Assembly (NCBI GenBank): GCA_016715505.1
Contig: JADJZY010000019.1
Span: 35,175-99,174 of the forward strand
Direction of reading: 5' to 3'
Length of the DNA: 64,000 nt
Source of the DNA: Bacteroidota bacterium
GTDB lineage: Bacteria > Bacteroidota > Bacteroidia > Chitinophagales > Chitinophagaceae
Both the position numbers and the translations under genes were made by a program. A model generated the notes under the pieces. It saw only the letters and a program-made list of their open reading frames with translations, had not been told where the DNA came from and searched no databases. Below are positions 9,824-19,922 of the stretch, in pieces; within the stretch, counting starts at the first letter, position 1, and each line of letters begins with the position of its first letter.

Positions 9824-11479
9824 ATGTCATTTAATATCAGTGAGCTTTCCGGTCGAAAAGGGTTAAGCGAAAATCTATTTGAAAAAATTGGCGAAGCTGC
9901 TCGCGAAACAGGAACAGTATCCGTTGAGGAAACTGAAAGACTGGCCAGGGAATTTTTAATTGGTCATGCCAACACTTATGGAACGGCGAGCTTTTATGAT
10001 TTTACCCGACCTGAAAATAAAGGCAAAAAAGTATATGTATGCGAAGGCAGTGCTTGTATGTGTGCCGGAACACAAGATGAATTGCGAAATAAACTCAAGA
10101 CCCATTTTCAGGAAGATGAAATTGGTTCTATGTACTGTTTGGGGCGCTGTCATGAAAATAAGGCCTTTTTTTATGAGGGAAAAAACTACTCCGGAGATGC
10201 GATTGAACGATTCAACTCGAAGGATGAAAAAATGCTTGAATCGGGTAATCAGGATACCTATCATGTGGGGCATTTAGGAACACCTGTACTTACGACTCCA
10301 TTTACGGATATCAACTCCTATTATGCCTTGTTTAAATCTGCTTTAAACCAAAGTCCGGAAGCACTTCTGGCAGAATTAAAAACAAGTGGACTGCGAGGAC
10401 GGGGTGGCGCTGGTTTTCCGACCGCATTCAAATTTGAAAGTTGTCGGAATACACCTTCTGAAACCAAGTTTGTGGTTTGTAATGCAGATGAAGGAGATCC
10501 CGGAGCCTATAGCGACCGTTACTTGCTCGAGCAACAACCTCACAGTGTGTTATTGGGGATGATGCTGGCGGGTTATATCATTGGGGCAGAATGGGGCGTA
10601 TTATATATTCGGGGTGAATATCCCGAGAGTATTGGCATTTGCGAAGCGGAAATAAACAAACTTCATGATGCAGGTTTGTTGGGCGAAAATATTTTGGGCA
10701 GCGGATTTAATTTTCAATTTAAAGTCATTCATGCACAGGGGGCTTATATCTGTGGAGAAGAAACCGCATTGTTATCATCTATTGAAGGGCAGCGTCCGGA
10801 GGTGAGGGTACGACCACCCTATCCCGCTCAGGTTGGGCTATTTAATAAACCCACTGTGGTTAACAATGTGGAGACTTTAGTCTGCATTCCGTTTATTTTG
10901 CGCGAAGGTGGAGCGGCATTTGCGGCAATCGGCAAAGGAAAATCAACAGGGACAAAACTCATTTCACTCGATAGTTTTTTTAATCGCCCGGGCATTTACG
11001 AAGTGGATATGGGTACGCCTTTGCAGGTAGTTATTGAGACTTTGGGTGAGGGCTTCAAAGCGGATATCAAGGCTATGCATATTGGCGGTCCTTTGGGAGG
11101 GTTGGTGCCGGTGCAAAAAATCAATGATTTAAACATCACTTTTGAATCATTTCATGAAAATGGATTTTTGTTGGGGCATGCTTCGGTGGTGTGTATCCCT
11201 CAAACATTTCCACTGATTAAATACCTTCATCATTTATTCGAATTTACCGCTCACGAAAGTTGTGGCAAATGTTTTCCTTGCCGATTGGGGAGTACAAGGG
11301 GAAAAGAGATGTTTGACAAAGCAATACATTCAAACTATAAAATCGATCGAACCCTTTTAAATGATTTGTTAGAAACGATGGAAATAGGTTCGCTCTGTGC
11401 GCTGGGTGGAGGCTTGCCTTTGCCTATTAAAAATGCATTGATGTACTTTGAACAAGAGTTGAAGGAGTATGTTGCTTAG
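9824..11479 (+). CDS. NuoE-NuoF-like NADH-binding flavoprotein (FdsB type)
   Basis: A 551-residue fusion of a NuoE-like thioredoxin-fold [2Fe-2S] domain and a NuoF-like diaphorase, as in beta subunits of NAD-dependent formate dehydrogenases (FdsB) and HoxF. Residues 70-125 carry the [2Fe-2S] cysteines (CEGSACMCAG, then CLGRC). NuoF motifs follow: LRGRGGAGFPT for NADH, NADEGDPGAYSDR for FMN, AYICGEETAL, and the [4Fe-4S] ligands SCGKCFPCRLG with a distal GSLCALGG. The open frame extends to 9734; ATG 9824 fits the domain. In the usual cluster a molybdopterin formate dehydrogenase alpha subunit follows, but here a divergent truncated ATPase and an IS follow, so the partner is missing from the window. 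Confidence 0.85.
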   Translation: MSFNISELSGRKGLSENLFEKIGEAARETGTVSVEETERLAREFLIGHANTYGTASFYDFTRPENKGKKVYVCEGSACMCAGTQDELRNKLKTHFQEDEIGSMYCLGRCHENKAFFYEGKNYSGDAIERFNSKDEKMLESGNQDTYHVGHLGTPVLTTPFTDINSYYALFKSALNQSPEALLAELKTSGLRGRGGAGFPTAFKFESCRNTPSETKFVVCNADEGDPGAYSDRYLLEQQPHSVLLGMMLAGYIIGAEWGVLYIRGEYPESIGICEAEINKLHDAGLLGENILGSGFNFQFKVIHAQGAYICGEETALLSSIEGQRPEVRVRPPYPAQVGLFNKPTVVNNVETLVCIPFILREGGAAFAAIGKGKSTGTKLISLDSFFNRPGIYEVDMGTPLQVVIETLGEGFKADIKAMHIGGPLGGLVPVQKINDLNITFESFHENGFLLGHASVVCIPQTFPLIKYLHHLFEFTAHESCGKCFPCRLGSTRGKEMFDKAIHSNYKIDRTLLNDLLETMEIGSLCALGGGLPLPIKNALMYFEQELKEYVA

Positions 11480-11531
11480 GGCACATATGGCATTTAGCTT
11501 GATCGAAATATGTATTATATAGTTCTTGATG

Positions 11532-12540
11532 TTATTCCTTTAAAAACTCATCCATATTATCTGGAGTCACAATTAATTTTTCAATGGGGTTGTAATTTGA
11601 AATGAATGTACTTGGAAATTTGGCTTTTGCCTTTGGGTTCCATTTAAATTCATATGCTGAAAGATTGCCGTTGCTTTCTTCAATGTAATCAATTTCTTGT
11701 TGAGCATAAGTACGCCAAAATAATTTCGGCCATTCCATTTTTGATATGATCTAATTTTAATTTTTTCTGCAATCAGAAAATTTTCCCACAATGCTCCTAC
11801 ATCTTGTCTGTTTTCCAAAGGCAAGTAATTTCTCAATATGGCATTTCGTATCCCATTATCATAAAAATACACTTTCCTGTTTGTGCTTATTTCATTTCGT
11901 ACATTTTTAGCAAATGGATGTAATCGAAATACAATAAAAGCTTTTTCTAATAGTGAAATATAATTTTCTACAGTAAGTCGGTCTATTCTCAAGGAGTTGG
12001 ACAATTCATTGTAATTGATTTCTGCGCCTACTTGTACAGCCAACGCTAAAAGTAATTTATCAATCACTTCAGGTTTTCTGATGGCATCTAATTGTAATAG
12101 ATCTTTATACAAATAGCTATTTGCTAATTCTTTCAATATATCTTCCGCTTTAAATGGATTCATTAAAACTTCGGGGTACATACCAAATACCAAATGATGA
12201 TTTAAGTTTTTGCGAACTTCTTTGTACCCTTGAAATTTGGTGAGTTCATTCCACGATATAGGAAACAATTGATGTTCCCATTTTCTTCCTGTTAAGGGCT
12301 CATTGACCGAATTTGCAATATCTAATGCCGACGATCCGCTTACAATTACTCTGACGTCAGGGATTCTATCATGTATGATCTTTAAAGTAGTTCCAATATC
12401 TTTTATCTTTTGGGCTTCATCTACAAAAACGGTCTTGTGATTACCAATAAGTAATCGTAATTTATTTTCGCTGGCATCGGTCAATAACATTTTATCCTCG
12501 TAATCATCGCCATTAAAAAATAAGAAAACCCATTTTTCTC
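11532..12540 (-). pseudogene. AAA ATPase with DUF4143 domain, N-terminus missing
   Basis: Remnant of the large prokaryotic AAA_14/DUF4143 ATPase family, a group with no settled role that is common on mobile DNA. The frame opens at about 12540 just inside the ATPase (VFLFFNGDDYEDK), continues with Walker B (VFVDEAQKI), sensor GSSALDIA and NEPLTGRKWEH, then the DUF4143 nuclease-like C-terminal domain. The first part with the Walker A GxxxxGKT is absent: a stop codon lies just upstream and the IS begins about 24 nt further on. A second break at about 11745 shifts the frame, after which YAQQEIDYIEE continues to the end at 11532. No P-loop means no functional ATPase as written. Confidence 0.82.
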
Positions 12541-12563
12541 ACATATTCCTTTAATTAAGGTTG

Positions 12564-12591
12564 TAGAAATGGGCTTTTTCTTACCCCAAAT
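12564..12591 (+). repeat. IS1595 left terminal inverted repeat
   Basis: 28-bp end, TAGAAATGGGCT-TTTTCT-TACCCCAAAT. It matches the right end in the outer 12 and inner 10 bases. Confidence 0.85.
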
Positions 12592-12624
12592 TTAATTGAT
12601 GAATTGGAATAGGTTTTGAACTTA

Positions 12625-13421
12625 TCATGTTTGATAAGACTGTATGAAATAGCTTTGATTTATCGTTGAGATTTTACTGAAGAAGTACTCATCCAAATAA
12701 TCTTGCAAATGCGTTACGTGATGATAAATGCCCCGCAGTGAGGCTTTGAGCATCATAATCTCTCTGTGAAGGAGTTTGAAATTTTGTTCTGGTTTACTTC
12801 GTTCTTGTATCATGTTTGGATAGTTTCTTTTAATGGGATTGTAAGCTCGCCATTTATCAACTCGAACAGTGGCTTTGGTTGAAACTCGTTGCTCGAAAAA
12901 TGGCCTTAATTCTTTGCTGCTGGCGTTTTTAATCTGATGGGCGAAAGCCCTGACTATTTTCGTCTTCAACATTTGAACACCAATAACAAACTCCTTCTTC
13001 TTGCCTTTGCTACGGCCACGTTTACCAGGCTCTTTACCGCCTACACTGGATTCATCCACATCAACCCGGCCACTTAATTTAAAATCACCTTGATGCATGG
13101 CTTTCATGATTTTGCGTTTGAAGTAATAGCACGTTTTGGCTCGAATCCCTGTTCTTCTATGAAGTTCCAAACTACTAACCCCTTTCTTATCCGTACTCAC
13201 TAAAAACACCATCAGAAAGGCTTTCACAATATCAAACTTCAGATGATGAAACAAGGTACCAGATGTAACCGAATGTTTATTCTTGCACTTATTGCATTTC
13301 AATTCCCCAAATTTTACTGTGTTGCAATGCCCTTTATGACCGCATCGAACACACTTGAATCCCGCTTCCCATTTAAGATCGAACAAATATTTTTGCACTT
13401 TTCAATGCTGTTGAACTCCAT
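12625..13421 (-). CDS. IS1595 family transposase (one-base frameshift near the start)
   Basis: Transposase of the IS1595 group. An N-terminal zinc ribbon (CVRCGHKG and CNKCKNKH) precedes the DDE-type core (ISXO2-like): VDVDESSVGG carries the first catalytic Asp, VDKWRAY the second, and LLHREIMMLKASLRGIYHHV the C-terminal part. The uninterrupted frame begins at a GTG at 13398 (257 residues), but an ATG at 13421 reads MEFNSIEK in another frame and joins it if one A is restored in GAAAAGTGC, giving MEFNSIEKVQKYLFDL, a normal family start. The frameshift may be a sequence error; otherwise this copy is probably inactive. Confidence 0.9.
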
Positions 13422-13520
13422 AATGAACTCCTGTAAATTGTAACCTGTGAACATATTCTTTGATTCTATGACACAAAGATTCTACCCCCACTACTCAACC
13501 AATTTACGTATCAAACATTT

Positions 13521-13548
13521 ATTTGGGGTATCTTACAGCCCATTTCTA
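13521..13548 (-). repeat. IS1595 right terminal inverted repeat
   Basis: Reverse complement reads TAGAAATGGGCT-GTAAGA-TACCCCAAAT, pairing with the end at 12564-12591. Confidence 0.85.
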
Positions 13549-13892
13549 TTGTTGAAATTGCGCTGGAATTTATACCAAAATGAACGTTTGAAAACAGTCC
13601 CGACAGACATAGTTCCAAGCTGAATTATTGAGAGAGAAACCTCGGAATTCAATAAAATTTCATTCCAAAATGACCAAGGCCATATCTCAAAATTGACATT
13701 TTCATCATGGCAAATACGGCCAATAAGATTTCCCATCTTTTCAATTTCACGTCTTTTTTCGCGCAATACATGCAAAGCAACTTTAAGTGAATCAATCTGA
13801 GGTTTGGTCATTTCTTTGTCCTTGCGTGTATACCCCTTATTCTCCAGTTGAGGGGTATACCATTGCTGCCGAGCATACAAATATTCTTTCAT
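13533..13892 (-). pseudogene. hypothetical protein, 3' end cut by the IS
   Basis: An open frame of 119 residues with a charged, Lys/Arg-rich first half (KGYTRKDKEMTKPQ, REKRREIEKMG) and a Trp-rich second half (FEIWPWSFWNE). The last residues lie inside the IS end, so the natural C-terminus was probably removed by the insertion. I do not recognise a family. It is not the missing N-terminal part of the ATPase on the other side of the IS. It could also be a chance frame, although its length and composition look coding. Confidence 0.4.
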
Positions 13893-14174
13893 GAGGTCGA
13901 TTGAAAATCAAATACATTGACTATTTTTTATTGAGCTAAAGCTTTGTTCAGCAGCCTAAAGGGCCTGTTCACCTCTTACTTCCGGCCCGTATACAAAACT
14001 TCAACCCATAAAATTTTGCCAAAATCTATTTTGTTTTTTTACAATTGTGTGACAAGATGCTGCATATTTTTTCCGAATACACAATATCTATTCCCGATTC
14101 AACAACACAAGCCTTCTTTAAGCTTTGAAATTTGCGAGCGAAGTATTTCTTCCATTAAACCATTCCAGATTTCG

Positions 14175-15037
14175 ATGCAAATTTCTACTACACCCTCCTC
14201 CAAAAGCCGCAGAATCCTTTTAGGCATCCTGGCCTTTGTGATGGTTTACTCTTTATGCCCTTGGGCCACGCGCTTATGATTATCAATGAATGGCTTCCGG
14301 AACACTTGAAACTAGTTGGTGCCGGTGCGATTGGTATATTAGGATCCATTTTACTATTGATAGGTATCCGTCGCAACGAAAATAAAACGATGGCTTCCAT
14401 GCTGGGGATGGTAGGTGGTATATTAGTCTGGACGGGGTGGATTGAGTTTTCATTTGTTTGGATCGCCGATCGTTTATCTGTTTCGCCTTTCATTCAAAAT
14501 GGAGAAGTGGTCACCAAACCAGAATATCTGATATTCCTCCTTCATCAGGCTTATTGGGGGCCTGCCTCATGTAATTTTGTTTTCTCCAACACGAAATGCC
14601 GTTATTTGTTTGGACTCAAAAACTATTTGGTATACGACAGGAACTACAAACCATGAAGAGCAGCAAACCCTATGCGCTCATCACCTTTATGGAAACCATT
14701 ATGATCATTTGGTTTTTTTATATTCTACTACTGTTGATTTACGACAATCATATCCTCGGCGACCGGCATCCCGTTACAGCGATGGTAGCCATAGGCTCGC
14801 TCATTTGGTCTATCATTTTATTCATGAATCTCCTTCGCATCCGTAGCTTTGATTATGCCATCCGTTATGCCATTCCGACTGTAGTGATTTTTTGGAATGG
14901 TTGAAATTCTCGGTCGATGGAATTTTCTCAAAGAAATTTGGATCTATCCTCAGGAATATGCCTTTAGCCTCGGCATCATGACTCTTTGCCTGCTTTCCTG
15001 GATATTCTACTTTTATCGCAAATCTTTCCAGTACTAA
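14175..15037 (+). pseudogene. multi-pass membrane protein, about three frameshifts
   Basis: Conceptual protein of about 285 residues joined from three frames. ATG 14175 starts MQISTTPSSKSRRILLGILA, a membrane segment. Near 14250 the frame moves to HALMIINEWLPEHLKLVGAG with two further helices and a WIEFSFVWIADRL segment. Between 14560 and 14600 it moves again to VWTQKLFGIRQELQTMKSSK, followed by three helices including ITFMETIMIIWFFYILLLL. Near 14890 it shifts once more to a last helix (LGIMTLCLLSWIFYFYRK) ending at 15037. Each segment reads as clean membrane-protein sequence, so one gene is likely. Family not recognised. The density of breaks fits either decay or a badly sequenced patch. Confidence 0.5.
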
Positions 15038-15068
15038 TGAAAGCCCGGATTTAATGTTATAAAAGCCG

Positions 15069-15805
15069 TTAATAATCCTCGCCTTTGGTATCTTTTAATA
15101 CTATTCATGACTACAAATGCATCCGGATCAATACGCTCCAATTCTTCGTTAAGTCGGCTTAGCTCCAATCGGGTAATCACCGTAAAGACGATATCCATAT
15201 CATTTTTTTCGCCTGTGCGCCCATGACCTTTTTTGCCCTGATAAACGGTGACTCCTCTTCCCATGGCATTGATGAGCATCTGCTGAATTTCCTCACTTCT
15301 TACAGAAATAACAGTCACTCCAATATATTCTTCGATACCCTCCACAATAAAAATGATGATATCTCCAATGGTTGTACCAAATTTTTTACTCAAAAAAATA
15401 GCCAGTACTTCTGTACCATCAATAACGGCACCACCCCGTATAGCAAAACCGATTCCTGCTCCCAAAAAGAATCCACCAAAAACAGCCACCAACAAATTAT
15501 CATTGGTAACATTAGGAAACTCCACCAATGCCAATACAAGAGCGAGTCCCACAATGGCTGCCATAGTCTTCCAGCGCGAATTGACGACCAACCACCTTAA
15601 AAGCCATAATCATGAATGGAAAATTGACCAGCACAATAAAAATAGACAAAGGCCATCCGCTGAGTTGTGCAATCAGTAAAGAAATACCGGTTGCACCTCC
15701 GTCGATAAAATGATTGGTCAACAAAAATCCTTTAAACCCAAATGCCGCAGAAAATATTCCAACCACAATGAATAAAATATCTCTGATCCATTTTTTTCCT
15801 TGCAT
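15069..15805 (-). CDS. YitT family membrane protein (frameshift and internal deletion)
   Basis: A YitT-family protein (DUF161 membrane domain plus DUF2179 cytosolic domain) of unknown role. The first frame (from 15805) carries WIRDILFIVVGIFSAAFGFKG and GGATGISLLIAQ; near 15590 it shifts to AIVGLALVLALVEFP and FLGAGIGFAIRGGAVIDGTE. The DUF2179 part follows: GIEEYIGVTVIS, AMGRGVTVYQGKKGHG and DIVFTVITRLELS. Relatives have about 34 more residues, including a membrane helix and an ALYSMLTYxAASK-like segment, between GDIII and FIVEGIEEY; here they are absent in frame. At the 3' end an extra A in ATTAAAAGATACC displaces the natural ending DTKGEDY, whose stop is at 15069. Confidence 0.75.
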
Positions 15806-15892
15806 AAGTGTTTTTTCAAAAGAGATGAGATGATGGTCTTCTCACTTCTCGTCTATTGTACAATTAATTTTTCAGTTTGAAATAATTGTTTT

Positions 15893-17704
15893 TCATCGAA
15901 TAGCTTTAAAAAAATATATGCCTGATTTTAATGCTGATGTTTCTACAGAAAACGCATGCGTTCCATTTTTAAGTCGGGTATCGAGTATTTTTTGTACCAG
16001 TCTGCCATTCACATCATACAATTCGAATTTGACCTTTTTACTTTCATTCAATTCAAAACGAATTGTAAATCTATGATCGGAGACCGGGTTCGGAAATACA
16101 TCCACCTCATCTTCTTTTACATTAACAACTGAAGTTGGATAGTCGGTATGATCTACAATACTCACCCAACTATTCATGGTAGTACTTTTACCCCAGGATC
16201 GATAAATAGGCCCGGTTACTTGTAGTTGTACTGACGTTGAATATTTGTATAATCACCCCATCTATCATTGGTATCGACCAATACATTAATAATCGATGTG
16301 CCATTTTTGACTGCAATGATATCAGAGTAATTTTCATCTGCATCTTTATACGGATAGATGTTCCGGAAAACTATCCGTGATACAATGCGAGAAGGTATAA
16401 AGCACCTTATGATCGTTTGTGCGGTTCCCATCAGGTCATCGAAGGATATCCGTATTCCATGCTTGCATCTGAAAAAATATCGGCAGTTACGGTAGGCGTT
16501 GTACTACTCACATTGGCAATTGTACCAAGATAGAACCCTGCATTCATGAATTGGGTGTTCACCGTATTCGACCCGAAATGAATATGATCATTTTCAATAT
16601 CGCTGCCAATACCCTTGCATCATTGGTCATCAGATAATGATTCACCCCGCCTACCTTCTTTTGCCGAGCATTTGGCGGAAAGCCATATGATTTAGGCGTT
16701 GTAATCACTCGTTGCACCAATGCCGCATTTCCTGAAGCATAGGAGTCTGTAATTTCTGTAAGAAATATTGAATCATTACTGGCTGCCACATTCCGTAAGG
16801 TCAAAAAATGCATATTGTTGCCCATGGTACTTGTTTGATACTTGGCCGGGCAAATATTTCTATTGTAAATACCATTGTGTTTGATATCACTCCAAAGGGT
16901 ATACTGAAGGGGATTGCCATTGTAACCTGTTTGTTTATCGATTTGCCAGATGACAGATTGTTTAAATCCTACCGTCCAACTCACATTGTCTTTCACGAGG
17001 TTAAATGTCATAAACAAGTCTTTATCGGAAAGGGCAATAATGGGATAATCGCTCCAGGTACTATCCGGAAATGGACTTCCATTTAACGCATAAAAATTCC
17101 AGTTCCCTTCAGGTTCGGGTGTTTGTGAAAAGCCCACTAAAATGACACTTTCAGTACTGAGGTTTCCTGAAAAACAAACCAATACAAAACGATCAGCTGT
17201 AGGATCATACAATACTCTTGGGTCTGAAATCCAGGAATAATTTCCAGCACCTGCCACCAGATTGGTCAATGATTTACTGACGATAATGCCACCCGTGTCA
17301 TCATATACCCGCATATTCGAATTCACCACACTCACCACTTTACCCGCATTGGATACCGCAATGTCATTGTCGTTGGGCGTTCCATTGGCTGTATTGCCTT
17401 GAATCCCTTCACGATATAAGGATTCGGCCCCTAGTCCTCTTTTTTTCATGGCCTGAGGATTTGATTTTTTTTGTGCCTCAAATTCGTTCCGCTGTTGATT
17501 CAACAACTCCTTCCGATTGGCATATTCTGAAGCAGGCAACGGATATTGGTCCAGATGAATCAGATTGGGTTGAAGATCAGGATTACTTTGATCCGAAACG
17601 TTTAATACAACCGGCTTTCCGCTCACGCCATTGGTTTTGGTAGCTTGAGCCCCACAAAATTGACTGAATAAGCTGAATAATCCGAAGAGGAAAATTTTCT
17701 GCAT
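15893..17704 (-). CDS. secreted protein with T9SS sorting domain (frameshifted)
   Basis: A secreted protein of about 600 residues. The signal peptide MQKIFLFGLFSLFSQFCGAQ leads into a pro-region and a beta-propeller-like body (NDNDIAVSNAGKVVSVVNSNM; ISDPRVLYDPTADRFVLVCF; WSDYPIIALSDKDLFMTFN), which is continuous for 381 codons to about 16600. Further pieces continue in other frames (NGTSIINVLVDTNDRWGDYTNIQRQY at about 16290-16220). The C-terminal T9SS type A tail lies in a third frame: VDVFPNPVSDHRFTIRF, FELYDVNGRLV, SGIYFFKAIR. At least two frameshifts lie between 16600 and 16180. The body pattern suggests a peptidase-like or adhesion protein, but I cannot name it. Confidence 0.7.
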
Positions 17705-17766
17705 GACTTGAAGTTTTATGCTTCTACGATGATGTTAAATGTAAAACAATCCCTTTCACATACCAC

Positions 17767-18375
17767 TCACAGATGGCAAATTTTATCGATTGATTGTTCT
17801 GATTCCCTTAAGTCTAACAACGCATTGATCAGCCCAACCCGGGTAAAGTATTTTAAATCATCAGGCCCTATTTCGCGTTCATGAATTTGTCTGCTTTGGA
17901 GCAGATGTTGTCGACGTACGCCCGCGAACAATGGGTTTTCTGGGTGTCCACAAGTATGATCATCCCCAAAAACCAAATTGGCATAAGAAGCATCCGTGAT
18001 AAGGCCATCTTGCAGCATGATGATATCCGAATCCGGCGGCACCTGATTTTTTAATTCCAGAATGTCCTGTCGATCAAGGTATTTGTAGTAATGTATATGA
18101 TTGGCCTTTAAAAGGTAAAGCCGCTCCGGAACGAATTTTGATACGGCTGAGCCAGTATTTTATATCCTTGTTCCCAAAGAAGCTTCGCAACTTCACCTTA
18201 TCTGTATCAAAATTCAATTGATCTAATTCCCGCTGCAAATCATTCAAATCTTGGCACTTTATGTGATGATGTGCTTTAGGTGTATCATTCGGTTTTAAAT
18301 GATCGTTCAAAAGCGCATCAGCGCCTGATTCCACATCAATTTTTCAACAAAGCGGTACATAAATTTATCAATCAT
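17767..18375 (-). CDS. pabC: aminotransferase class IV, aminodeoxychorismate lyase-like (frameshifted)
   Basis: A small fold-type IV PLP enzyme like the roughly 200-residue PabC-type proteins of Bacteroidota, which convert 4-amino-4-deoxychorismate to p-aminobenzoate and pyruvate. The start reads MYRFVEK (ATG 18360), or MIDKF (ATG 18375). The frame shifts near 18330 to VESGADALLNDHLK and HHHIKCQDLNDLQREL, then again near 18075 to NHIHYYKYLDRQDILELK and PPDSDIIMLQDGLITDASYANLVFGDD (the PLP-enzyme signature), ending IGPDDLKYFTRVGLINALLDL. It lies directly downstream of pabB on the same strand, overlapping or abutting it. At least three indels break the frame. Confidence 0.65.
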
Positions 18376-19345
18376 TCTGCATTCCAAAATTGCCTTGCTT
18401 TTTGTGGTAATGCCCCCCACCACTTCGATAAACTAAACCTTGATTTTGTTTTTCGATGAAACGAATGAGCACAAGAGTCCAGATTTTGTCCATCATCGTC
18501 AAAAAAAGCAACCCCCGTATAAAATCCTCTGTTTTTGTTTTCCGGCTTCACGGATGATTTCCAATGTTTTTTTCTTGGGAGCTCCACTTATCGAACCGGC
18601 AGGGTAAAAAGTAGGAAGAGGATTTGCCCCAATTGGTTTCGATATTGATCAGGAAACGCCCCGGATTGCAGAACTCACCTGCAATAAATCTTTTTCACCT
18701 GTTTTATTTCATCTAAATATCTGAACCTATCGACCTTGACCTCTCTAGCCACCCGACTCAAATCGTTACGGATTAGTCGACAATCGTATAATGTTCGGCC
18801 ATCTCTTTTCATCTTCCAAAATAATTTGCGCAGTATTGGAATACCTGCATCTATGGTGCTTTCATTGAAAGGACCATATATTGCCATCCAGAATTTGGAT
18901 AAATGTTTCCGGCGAAAACAAAGCCATTGGTCTTTAAATAAAATTTTATAACGGGCATGTGCCTGGGTAAAAATTTCCTCCAGGCTGCTTTCCGTCTTTA
19001 TGGGCGTAATACTGGTTAGATTGGTGAGAAAAGAATTTCCATAACACAGTTCCTGATGCACGTGTTCGAATTGGTTTTGATAGGTTTCGAAGTGAACGGG
19101 TGTTTTATTTAAGTGGATTTTTCCCTTTCTCTACTTGATTACCAGCACGAAATCGTGGAAATTCTATTCTGATTTGGTCCTGATCCAGTTCATCTGCTGC
19201 ACACAAAAAGGGTTGTTGCATCTCGAAATCTACAAACAAAAAAAAAACGGACGTTTTTCGACGGCCCATTGGTTCACTGTCTGGAATGATGTTTTCAGAT
19301 TTGCTTCATCGATTTGTTTTAATTTGCGTAAAAAATACAGTTTTG
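18372..19345 (-). CDS. pabB: aminodeoxychorismate synthase component I (frameshifted)
   Basis: Chorismate-binding enzyme of the PabB type, which with PabA makes 4-amino-4-deoxychorismate for folate. Recognisable pieces run from right to left: FFFLFVDFEMQQPFL near 19230 (readable only if one T is added to a 10-T run), FEHVHQELCYGNSFLTNLT and ARYKILFKDQWLCF near 19060-18930, DCRLIRNDLSRVAREVKVDRF near 18780-18720, then PAGSISGAPKKKTLEIIRE near 18600-18560 and NRGFYTGVAFFDDDGQ near 18520. SGAPK and VDLIRNDL-like are family signatures. There are at least five frameshifts. The start is not resolvable; the 5' end overlaps the divergent pabA start. Confidence 0.72.
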
Positions 19346-19914
19346 CCCATTCTGCTGATTGATAATTACGATTCCTTTACGTTCAATATTGTGGAGATGT
19401 TTCGTTGCTTGTCAGAAACCAGTATCACTATCGTTAAAATGATCAACTTGATTTTTCGACGCTAGGGCAATTCGAAACCATTCTTCTTTCACCCGGTCCG
19501 TCGCTACCAAAAGATGCTGGTCAACTCATGGATGTATTCACACAAATCCGCCCAACACAAAAAGTATTGGGAATTTGTTTGGGACATCAGGCCATTGCAG
19601 AATTTTTTGGAGGAAGTTTGATACCATTACCAGAACCACGACATGGACATGCCACTTCATTGCGCCTTGTAAATCCGCATGTAATTTACGAAGGCATCGA
19701 CATGGCCAAAACCCGGGTGGGGTTATATCATTCCTGGACAGTAAATCCAGATACCCTTCCTCCTGAGTTGTGCATGACTGCTTTTTCGGACGAGGGGCAT
19801 GTGATGAGCTTAAGGCATCGCACAAAGCGGATACATGGTGTTCAATTTCATCCGGAAAGTTTTATTAGTTCGGATGGAGCCACGATGCTTCGGAATTTTT
19901 TAAACCTGGCCTGA
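19343..19914 (+). CDS. pabA: aminodeoxychorismate/anthranilate synthase glutamine amidotransferase (one-base frameshift)
   Basis: Class I glutamine amidotransferase of the TrpG/PabA type, about 190 residues. The N-terminus reads ILLIDNYDSFTFN, a hallmark. The frame then breaks at GTTAAAATGATC near 19435; one more A gives VKNDQLDFSTLGQFETILLSPGPSLPKDAG and joins the long downstream frame. That carries the nucleophile region VLGICLGHQAIAEFFGG (Cys in GICLGHQ) and the His-Glu pair GVQFHPESF. A TTG at 19343 is the likely start. The position opposite pabB-pabC makes PabA more likely than TrpG, since no trp gene is near. Confidence 0.82.
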
Positions 19915-19922
19915 TCAAACTT

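Larger units (their letters stand above)
12564..13548 (-). mobile_element. IS1595-family insertion sequence
   Basis: A complete element of 985 bp bounded by 28-bp terminal inverted repeats and carrying one transposase gene on the minus strand. The termini both read TAGAAATGGGCT, six differing bases, then TACCCCAAAT. I see no matching 8-bp duplication at the borders (TAAGGTTG on the left, TTGTTGAA on the right), though IS1595 elements normally make one. The left neighbour is an ATPase gene lacking its 5' part and the right neighbour is a hypothetical gene whose 3' end runs into the IS, so the flanks have probably been rearranged after insertion. Confidence 0.85.

Noticed and set aside
12556..13556. 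8-bp target duplication around the IS
   Set aside because: Flanks TAAGGTTG and TTGTTGAA do not match in any nearby register.
12525..13892. The gene right of the IS as the missing 5' half of the ATPase
   Set aside because: Its sequence has no P-loop or ATPase likeness and is in the wrong arrangement.
19135..19362. Plus-strand 75-residue frame
   Set aside because: Antisense to recognisable PabB N-terminal coding sequence.
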